From contig NZ_JAXCHP010000001.1 of the NCBI RefSeq assembly GCF_035984545.1, positions 1,116,001 through 1,180,000 on the forward strand: 64,000 bases of DNA, given 5' to 3'. Positions 57,725-64,000 of this stretch are shown here, in pieces. The notes under the pieces are model-generated. The model saw only the letters and a list, made by a program, of their open reading frames with translations, did no database searches and was not told the origin of the DNA. Every line of letters begins with the position of its first letter. Positions within the stretch are counted from its first letter, which is position 1. Position numbers and translations under genes: made by a program. Source of the DNA: Cryobacterium sp. GrIS_2_6 (GTDB lineage Bacteria; Actinomycetota; Actinomycetes; Actinomycetales; Microbacteriaceae).

Positions 57725-57772
57725 TCCCTTCATCCAAACTTCTTTTCCACCATCGACACAGAGACAGGCCAG

Positions 57773-58966
57773 ATGAGCGATCTTCGCCTCTTCACTTCCG
57801 AATCCGTCACCGAAGGTCACCCGGACAAGATCTGCGACCAGATCTCCGACAGCATCCTCGACGCCCTCCTCACCGAGGACCCGAACAGCCGCGTCGCCGT
57901 CGAGACCCTGGTCACGACCGGCCTTGTCCACGTCGCCGGCGAAGTTTCGACGGAAGCGTACGTCGAGATCCCGTCGATCGTGCGCAAGTGCATCACCGAC
58001 ATCGGCTACGACTCCTCCGACGTCTGGTTCGACGGCCGCTCCTGCGGCGTCGAGATCTCCATCGGCGGCCAGTCTCCCGACATCGCCCAGGGCGTCGACG
58101 ACGCCTTCGAGCACCGCGAACAGGCCAGCGCCGAAGACTACGACCGCCAAGGCGCCGGCGACCAGGGCATCATGTTCGGCTACGCCACCCGGGAGACCCC
58201 CGAGCTCATGCCGATCCCGATCTGGATCGCGCACCGCCTCGCCGAACGCCTCGCCGAGGTCCGCAAGTCCGGTGAACTCGACTACCTCCGCCCTGACGGC
58301 AAGACCCAGGTCACGATCGGCTACGACGGCATCATCCCGCGCACCGTCGAGACCGTCGTCCTGTCCACCCAGCACGCCCCTTCGGTCACGACGGCGCGCC
58401 TCCGTGCCGAGGTCGAAGAGCTTGTGATCCGCCCGGTGCTGTCCCGCGTCGAACTCGATTCCTCGAGCCTGACGATGCTGATCAACCCGACGGGCCGCTT
58501 CGAGATCGGTGGCCCCCAGGGCGACGCCGGACTCACCGGCCGCAAGATCATCATCGACACCTACGGCGGATCCAGCCGTCATGGCGGGGGCGCCTTCAGC
58601 GGCAAGGACCCGTCCAAGGTCGACCGCTCCGCAGCGTACGCGATGCGCTGGGTGGCCAAGAACGCGGTCGCAGCCGGGCTGGCCGAACGGCTCGAGATCC
58701 AGGTCGCTTACGCGATCGGCAAAGCAGCGCCCGTCGGGCTCTACGTCGAGACCTTCGGAACAGGGGCACTGCCGGACAAGGAGATCACCGCGGCGATCCG
58801 CGAGGTCTTCGACCTGCGACCGGCCGCCATAATCCATCACCTCGACCTCCTCCGCCCGATCTACCGGAAGACGGCGACATACGGTCATTTCGGTCGTGAG
58901 CTGCCCGAGTTCACCTGGGAGAGGCTGGACCGCGTCGACGAGCTGAGAAGCGCCTCCGGGATCTGA
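57773..58966 (+). CDS. metK: S-adenosylmethionine synthetase
   Basis: A 397-residue enzyme making SAM from methionine and ATP. Motifs are [20 protein letters not shown] at the N-terminus, [12 protein letters not shown] and [20 protein letters not shown]. The 48-bp gap to coaBC is too short for a SAM riboswitch. priA follows after 2 bp. Confidence 0.98.
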   Translation: MSDLRLFTSESVTEGHPDKICDQISDSILDALLTEDPNSRVAVETLVTTGLVHVAGEVSTEAYVEIPSIVRKCITDIGYDSSDVWFDGRSCGVEISIGGQSPDIAQGVDDAFEHREQASAEDYDRQGAGDQGIMFGYATRETPELMPIPIWIAHRLAERLAEVRKSGELDYLRPDGKTQVTIGYDGIIPRTVETVVLSTQHAPSVTTARLRAEVEELVIRPVLSRVELDSSSLTMLINPTGRFEIGGPQGDAGLTGRKIIIDTYGGSSRHGGGAFSGKDPSKVDRSAAYAMRWVAKNAVAAGLAERLEIQVAYAIGKAAPVGLYVETFGTGALPDKEITAAIREVFDLRPAAIIHHLDLLRPIYRKTATYGHFGRELPEFTWERLDRVDELRSASGI

Positions 58967-58968
58967 TC

Positions 58969-61023
58969 ATGGGACGCACGGGCCTCGTGGCACGCGTCCT
59001 GATCGAGTCGACACTGCCCCAGCTCGACCATCTCTTCGATTACGGCATCCCGGACGACCTCGCCGCGGCCGCGCGGCCGGGGGTACGGGTCCGGGTGCCC
59101 CTGCGCTCGGCCGGACGCGTCGCCGACGGATACCTGATCGAGGTACTCGATGCCGGGGGAGCCATCCTCGCGACCCTGAACGCACCGTTGTCCGGCATCG
59201 TGACCCCGAAGGACGCAGCCGCCGACTTCCATGGCGCCCTGAGCCCGGTCGAGGCCATCGTGTCCGCTGCCCCCGTGCTCACGGCGGAGGTGTGGCGTTT
59301 GGCACGTCGTGTCGCCGACCGCGCGGCCGGCAACGCGAGCGACGTGCTCCGGCTCGCGATCCCCCCTCGCGCTGTGCGGGTCGAGAAGGCCTGGCTCGCC
59401 GCGCAGGGCGAGGCTGCGCAGGACGATGCCGAACCTGCTTCGGAAGCCGAGCCGGCGGCATCCGCCGGTTTCGCTGACTACCCGGCCGGCCTGCTCGACG
59501 CGGCACTGGCCGAGCAGAGGCGCCTCAGCGTGGCCGCCGTACCCGCCCTCGTCGCCCTGCCGGACGGGCGCACCGTCGGCCACTGGGCCACCACAATGGC
59601 CGAACTCGCCGCAGCAACCGTTCGGAGCGGGCGAAGCGCCATCCTCTGCGTTCCCGACTACCGCGATCAGGACCAGCTCGAGGCCGCCCTCGATGCCTGC
59701 GCGCCTGCGGGAACCGTGAGCAGGGTCGATGCCCGCCAGCCCAACCCCGAGCGCTACCGTGCCTTCCTCGCCTGCCTGGAACCCACCCCGCGGATCATCC
59801 TCGGCAACCGGTCTGCGGTCTATGCGCCGGCGCACAACCTCGGGGCGATCCTGCTCTGGGACGACGGGGACCCCCTGCACTCCGAACCGCTCAGCCCCTA
59901 CGTCCACGCCCGCGACGCTGCACTGGTCCGCCAGGCCCTGAGCGGATGCGCACTGATGTTCTTCGGGCACACCCGCAGCGTGCCGGTGCAGCGGCTCCTC
60001 GAACTGGGTTTTCTCGGCGAGGCGCATCCCCTGAGCCCTCGGCATCCCCGGGTGATCCCCACCGAATTCCAGCTCAGCCCCGACCGCCAGGAGCGGACCA
60101 ACCGGATACCCTCGGCCGCCTGGCAGGTGGCCAGGGCCGCCCTCGCGGACGGACCTGTCCTCGTCCAGGTCGCGAGCCCCGGGTACGCGCCGACCCTCGC
60201 CTGCCAGACCTGCAAGAAATCAGCCCGCTGCACGCACTGCCAGGGACCGCTCGCCCTCGCGAGCGCGAACGCCGTGCCGTCCTGCCGCTGGTGCGGCAAG
60301 CTTGCAGCAGGCTGGAGCTGCCTGCACTGTGAGGGCAGGTCCCTGCGGGTGGTGTCGCTCGGAACCGGGCGCACCGCCGAGGAACTGGGCCGCGCCTTTC
60401 CCGGCGCGCTGGTCCTCGTCGCCGACGGGGAGCATCCGCTGCAGCAGATCGGGGCTGCCCCTGCCCTCGTCGTTGCGACGCGCGGTGCCGAGCCGATCCC
60501 CGCAGGAGGCTACCGCGCGATCCTCCTGCTCGACGGTGAGAAGATGCTCGGCCGCGAATCCCTCGGCGTCGCAGAGGACTGCCTTCGCTGGTGGAGCAAC
60601 GCAGCAGCCCTCGCCGCCCCCGGCGCGTCCGTCATGCTCGCCGGCGTCGGCGGGGCACTCGCGACGGCGCTCAACGCGTGGCAGCCCGGTGCCTTCGCAG
60701 CGGCAGAACTCGCGGACCGCAGGCAGCTGCGCTTCCCGCCCGCCGTGCGGGTCGCCTCTGTGACGGGAACCGCCGCCGATGTCGCGGCAGCGGTCGAGGA
60801 CCTCACCGACGTCCCCGGCCTCGACGTGCTCGGTCCGGTCACAACAGTCGACCCCCTCGTCCGTGCCGTCGTGCGGTTCAACTACGCGGACGGCGACGAC
60901 GTCGCCAGGTTCGTGAAGGCGGCGATTGTGCGCAATGCAGCGCGCCGCCGCCGGGCCAAAGGCGCCGCCTTCCGCCCGGCACCTACACTCAAAGTACGAT
61001 TCGACGACCCGGAGCTGCTCTAA
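58969..61023 (+). CDS. priA: PriA-like primosomal protein without helicase motifs
   Basis: A 684-residue PriA homologue. The N-terminal DNA-binding domain (about 1-100, VLIESTLPQLDHLFDYGIPD) and the zinc module are kept: C412, C415, C421, C424, C439, C442, C451 and C454 form two Cys4 sites. The motor is degenerate. Where Walker A is expected the protein reads PALVALPDGRTVGHWATTMA, with no GKT, and the DEAH box is replaced by LLWDDGD. It may support fork restart as a scaffold rather than as a helicase, as proposed for other actinobacterial PriA. metK lies 2 bp upstream and fmt begins right after the stop. Confidence 0.93.
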   Translation: MGRTGLVARVLIESTLPQLDHLFDYGIPDDLAAAARPGVRVRVPLRSAGRVADGYLIEVLDAGGAILATLNAPLSGIVTPKDAAADFHGALSPVEAIVSAAPVLTAEVWRLARRVADRAAGNASDVLRLAIPPRAVRVEKAWLAAQGEAAQDDAEPASEAEPAASAGFADYPAGLLDAALAEQRRLSVAAVPALVALPDGRTVGHWATTMAELAAATVRSGRSAILCVPDYRDQDQLEAALDACAPAGTVSRVDARQPNPERYRAFLACLEPTPRIILGNRSAVYAPAHNLGAILLWDDGDPLHSEPLSPYVHARDAALVRQALSGCALMFFGHTRSVPVQRLLELGFLGEAHPLSPRHPRVIPTEFQLSPDRQERTNRIPSAAWQVARAALADGPVLVQVASPGYAPTLACQTCKKSARCTHCQGPLALASANAVPSCRWCGKLAAGWSCLHCEGRSLRVVSLGTGRTAEELGRAFPGALVLVADGEHPLQQIGAAPALVVATRGAEPIPAGGYRAILLLDGEKMLGRESLGVAEDCLRWWSNAAALAAPGASVMLAGVGGALATALNAWQPGAFAAAELADRRQLRFPPAVRVASVTGTAADVAAAVEDLTDVPGLDVLGPVTTVDPLVRAVVRFNYADGDDVARFVKAAIVRNAARRRRAKGAAFRPAPTLKVRFDDPELL

Positions 61024-61941
61024 ATGAAACTCGTATTCGCGGGCACGCCCCAGGTGGCGGTGCCCAGTCTCCAGGCCCTTGCCGACTCGCCGCACTCCAT
61101 CGCGGCGGTCATCACCCGCGCGGATGCCCCCCTCGGCCGGAAGCGCGTGCTCACCCCGTCGCCCCTCGCGCAGGCCGCTGCCGGGCTCGGACTTCCGCTG
61201 CTCAAGACCAACCGTCTCGACGCTGCGGCGACGGAACGAATCGAAGCCATCGAACCCGATCTCGGCGTCATCGTCGCCTACGGCGGGCTTGTGCGGGAAC
61301 CCCTGCTCTCCGTTCCCCGCCTCGGCTGGATCAACCTGCACTTCTCCCTGCTGCCGCGCTGGCGCGGGGCCGCGCCCGTGCAGCGCGCCATCATGGCCGG
61401 AGACGAACGGACGGGCGCAGCGGTCTTCCAGCTCGTCGCCGAGCTCGACGCCGGCGCCGTGTTCGCGAGCTTCTCCGAACCGATCTCCCGGCACGCGACC
61501 GCAGGCGGGCTCCTCGAGTCCCTGAGTCACAGCGGCGCCGCGCTGCTCAGGAACGTCGTCGACCAGCTCGAGGCCGGCACGATCGAGGCGGTGCCCCAGG
61601 TGGGCGAGCCGACCACGGCCGCCAAGCTCGGCCTCGCCGATGCCAGGATCGACTGGGCCGCATCCGCTGAGGTCGTCTACAACCGGGTGCGCGGCGTGAC
61701 GCCGGAACCCGGAGCCTTCACCATGCTCGGCGAAGCGCGCCTCAAGGTCCTCGACCTCGCGCCGACCCACGGCGTCCAGCCGGTTCCGGCGGGCGTGATT
61801 CGCGAATTCGACAAGAAAGTGCTGGTTGGAACCGGGACGGAGCCGCTAGAGCTCATCACGGTGCAACCGGCTGGAAAGACACAGATGAAGGCAATCGACT
61901 GGTGGCGCGGCATGGCGGCGACGGACGTGGTCGCCTCATGA
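61024..61941 (+). CDS. fmt: Methionyl-tRNA formyltransferase
   Basis: A 305-residue enzyme that formylates initiator Met-tRNA with 10-formyl-THF. The N-terminal domain has FAGTPQVAVPSLQALA and the catalytic loop HFSLLPRWRGAAPVQ; the C-terminal OB-like domain spans about 205-305. The ATG follows the priA stop with no gap; the stop overlaps the rsmB ATG. Confidence 0.97.
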   Translation: MKLVFAGTPQVAVPSLQALADSPHSIAAVITRADAPLGRKRVLTPSPLAQAAAGLGLPLLKTNRLDAAATERIEAIEPDLGVIVAYGGLVREPLLSVPRLGWINLHFSLLPRWRGAAPVQRAIMAGDERTGAAVFQLVAELDAGAVFASFSEPISRHATAGGLLESLSHSGAALLRNVVDQLEAGTIEAVPQVGEPTTAAKLGLADARIDWAASAEVVYNRVRGVTPEPGAFTMLGEARLKVLDLAPTHGVQPVPAGVIREFDKKVLVGTGTEPLELITVQPAGKTQMKAIDWWRGMAATDVVAS

Positions 61942-63329
61942 GCGTCCAACAGCACCAGGGCTTCGTCCAGCCCGCCCGCCGCGTCGCCTACGAGGTCATC
62001 GCCGCCGTCCGTGAGTCGGACGCCTACGCCAACCTGTTGCTGCCGACCCGTATCCAGCGGGCCGCCCTCAGCACGGCGGATGCCGCCCTCGCCACCGAAC
62101 TGACCTACGGCACCCTGCGCATGCAGGGCTACTACGATCTCGTTATCGCGGAAGCGGCCGGCCGGCCGGTCTCCGCGATCGACCCGGCCATTCTCGACGT
62201 GCTGCGCCTCGGCGCCCACCAGCTGCTCGCGACGCGCGTCGCGACCCATGCCGCCGTCAACGAATCCGTCGAACTGGCCCGCCAGGTCGGCTCCCGTGCT
62301 GCGACGGGCTTCACCAACGGCGTGCTCCGCACCATCTCCCGCTCGACCCCGGAGGAGTGGCGCGAACGGGTCCTCGCCGGAGCAGGCTCCGCAGACGATC
62401 GGCTCGCCGCCGAGCACTCGCACCCGGTGTGGGTCGTGCGCGCATTCCGGCAGTCGCTGCGCCTCGAAGGCCGTGAGGACGAACTCGAAGACCTGCTTAT
62501 CGCCGACAACGCCGCCCCCAGGGTCAACATGGTCGCGCTGCCTGGCATCACGACAGCGGAGGAGACCGCCGGCCTCGGCCGACCCAACGAGTACTCCCCG
62601 GTCGGGTTCATGCTCGCGGGCGGAGACCCCGTTCACCTCGTCACCGATCACGACGGCCGCATCCGGGTGCAGGACGAGGGTTCGCAGCTCGCAGCACTCA
62701 CCCTGAGCCGGGCCCGCCCCATCACGCCGGGCGAACGCTGGCTTGACCTCTGCGCCGGACCCGGCGGCAAGGCGGCCCTGCTCGCCGCAGAAGCACGGGC
62801 GGGCGGCGCCGAACTCGTCGCGAACGAGCTCGTGCCGGCCAGGGCCACGCTCGTGCGCCGCGCCCTCTCCGCGGTTCCCGGCACCGTTCCGGTCTGGGAA
62901 CTCGACGGGACCCGCATTGCCGTCAACCACTCCGAGGAATTCGACCGCATCCTGCTCGACGCACCGTGCACGGGCCTTGGCGCACTGCGTCGCCGGCCGG
63001 AGGCGCGCTGGCGCAAGCTTCCGCGCGACGTCGCCGAACTCTCCGACCTGCAGTCCGGCCTCATCGACGCGGCGCTCGGCGCCCTGAAGCCCGGCGGCCT
63101 CCTTGCATACGTCACGTGCTCACCGCACATCGCGGAGAGCCGCGGCATCGTCGCGACGGCGTTCAGGAAGTGGGGAGACCGGGTGCGGGCCGTCGACACC
63201 GCCGCGGTCGTCCAGGGACTCAGCGGCAGGCCGCTCGACCTGCCCGGCGACGGAACGAGCGTGCAGCTCTGGCCGCACCGCCACGGAACCGACGCGATGT
63301 TCATCACCCTGCTCGAGCGCAGCGCCTAG
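61938..63329 (+). CDS. rsmB: 16S rRNA (cytosine-C5) methyltransferase RsmB
   Basis: A 463-residue enzyme. An N-terminal NusB-like helical domain (about 1-150, ARRVAYEVIAAVRESDAYAN) precedes a SAM-dependent methyltransferase (about 240-463): LDLCAGPGGKAALLAAEA, and two active cysteines in DAPCTGLGALRRRPEARW and VTCSPHIAESRG. ATG 61938 overlaps the fmt stop (ATGA). Confidence 0.95.
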   Translation: MSVQQHQGFVQPARRVAYEVIAAVRESDAYANLLLPTRIQRAALSTADAALATELTYGTLRMQGYYDLVIAEAAGRPVSAIDPAILDVLRLGAHQLLATRVATHAAVNESVELARQVGSRAATGFTNGVLRTISRSTPEEWRERVLAGAGSADDRLAAEHSHPVWVVRAFRQSLRLEGREDELEDLLIADNAAPRVNMVALPGITTAEETAGLGRPNEYSPVGFMLAGGDPVHLVTDHDGRIRVQDEGSQLAALTLSRARPITPGERWLDLCAGPGGKAALLAAEARAGGAELVANELVPARATLVRRALSAVPGTVPVWELDGTRIAVNHSEEFDRILLDAPCTGLGALRRRPEARWRKLPRDVAELSDLQSGLIDAALGALKPGGLLAYVTCSPHIAESRGIVATAFRKWGDRVRAVDTAAVVQGLSGRPLDLPGDGTSVQLWPHRHGTDAMFITLLERSA

Positions 63330-63364
63330 ACGGCAGAGGGGTCTGGGCGGCGTGCCTGCGGCGA

Positions 63365-63370
63365 TAGGGT
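63365..63370 (+). promoter_or_regulatory. -10 box of rpe (leaderless pattern)
   Basis: TAGGGT is followed by six bases and ATG 63377. The spacer contains only GAAG, too close to the start for a normal ribosome binding site. Confidence 0.5.
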
Positions 63371-63376
63371 GAAGTC

Positions 63377-64000
63377 ATGCCGATCAGGATCAGCCCCAGC
63401 ATTCTCGCCGCAGACTTCGCGAACCTGGAACGCGACCTCGGCCGCATCCGCACCGCCGACCTCGTGCACGTCGACGTGATGGACAACCATTTCGTGCCGA
63501 ACCTGACATTCGGGCTCCCCGTCGTCGAGCGCATCATGCAGGTCTCTGCGCTGCCCGTCGACGCGCACCTCATGATCGAGGATCCGGAACGGTGGGCACC
63601 GAAATTCGCCGAGGCCGGGGCGTTCTCCGTGACCTTCCACGGTGAGGCGACGACCAACCCGGTCGCGCTCGCCCGCAAACTCCGGGCAGCAGGCGCCCGC
63701 GCGGGCATCGCCCTGAAGCCGGGCACCGCCATCGAGCCGTACCTCGAGTTCCTCGCCGAATTCGACCAGGTCCTCGTGATGACCGTCGAGCCCGGTTTCG
63801 GCGGCCAGAGCTTCCTGCCGTCGACCATGCGCAAGCTCCATACGGTGGCGGATGCCGTCAGGGCCAGTGGCAGGGACATCTGGCTGCAGGTCGACGGCGG
63901 CATCACGGAGGAGACCATCGTCGTGGCCGCAGAGGCTGGCGCGGATACCTTCGTCGCCGGCTCGAGCGTGTTCGGTTTCCCGGATCCCGAGGCCCGGATC
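63377..64000 (+). CDS. rpe: Ribulose-phosphate 3-epimerase (3' end outside the window)
   Basis: The first 208 codons of a TIM-barrel epimerase that interconverts ribulose 5-phosphate and xylulose 5-phosphate. Visible motifs are ISPSILAADFANLERDL, LVHVDVMDNHFVPNLTFG, LPVDAHLMIEDP, MTVEPGFGGQSF and LQVDGGI, which hold the metal and catalytic Asp/His residues. About 10-20 residues are expected beyond the window edge. Confidence 0.96.
   Translation, partial: MPIRISPSILAADFANLERDLGRIRTADLVHVDVMDNHFVPNLTFGLPVVERIMQVSALPVDAHLMIEDPERWAPKFAEAGAFSVTFHGEATTNPVALARKLRAAGARAGIALKPGTAIEPYLEFLAEFDQVLVMTVEPGFGGQSFLPSTMRKLHTVADAVRASGRDIWLQVDGGITEETIVVAAEAGADTFVAGSSVFGFPDPEARI

Noticed and set aside
57725..57772. 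SAM riboswitch before metK
   Set aside because: The 48-bp gap is too short and shows no such fold.
56432..58888. 818-codon minus-strand frame across coaBC and metK
   Set aside because: Same reason; spans two genes on the other strand.

Overview
The window comes from a high-GC Gram-positive actinobacterium, most likely of the family Microbacteriaceae (Cryobacterium/Leifsonia-like). The inference rests on the actinobacterial order of housekeeping genes, a 13E12-type HNH gene, a guanylate kinase fused to an mIHF-like domain, a PriA without motor motifs, frequent GTG/TTG starts, and many genes whose -10 box lies 6-7 bases before the start codon (leaderless pattern). No species can be named from sequence alone.

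Region 1 (1-9066) is accessory DNA. It holds a gamma-butyrolactone-receptor-like TetR regulator flanked by two copies of a 16-bp palindrome; a membrane-anchored Ala-rich, Ser/Gly-linker surface protein; a small gene present twice (one copy with a stop and a frameshift); between those copies a divergent pair made of a HEPN-like protein and a caspase/CHAT-like protein; a second surface protein of the same build; an SNase-like lipoprotein; gene remnants; a small winged-helix-like protein; an excisionase-like protein; and a tyrosine integrase whose end abuts the 3' end of a tRNA-Val gene. This looks like one end of an integrated element; its left end is not in the window.

Region 2 (9067-9632) is a tRNA cluster: Val(CAC) on minus, then Gly(GCC), Cys(GCA) and Val(GAC) on plus, closed by a strong terminator.

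Region 3 (9704-30200) is core genome: thrS-HIT-pdxS-pdxT, a DUF1697 gene, yebC-ruvCAB-yajC-secDF, the bifunctional (p)ppGpp enzyme rel preceded by a possible 12-codon leader peptide, then on the minus strand an AbiEi-like gene, a DUF349 gene and a membrane peptidyl-prolyl isomerase, followed by rarA, rpsD and two small membrane proteins.

Region 4 (30236-64000) is the conserved actinobacterial run alaS-ruvX-mltG-aroC-aroK-aroB-efp-nusB-pyrR-pyrB-pyrC-(PH-like)-carA-carB-pyrF-gmk-rpoZ-coaBC-metK-priA-fmt-rsmB-rpe. It covers alanyl-tRNA synthesis, the end of the shikimate pathway, all of de novo UMP synthesis except PyrD/PyrE, GMP phosphorylation, CoA and SAM synthesis, and initiator-tRNA formylation. 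It is interrupted by an aldehyde dehydrogenase module (GAF regulator, ALDH, DUF779) between aroB and efp and by a DsbA-like protein, two small genes and the 13E12 HNH gene between nusB and pyrR. The pyr genes begin with a PyrR-binding hairpin that pairs with the pyrR ribosome binding site. rpe runs off the right end.
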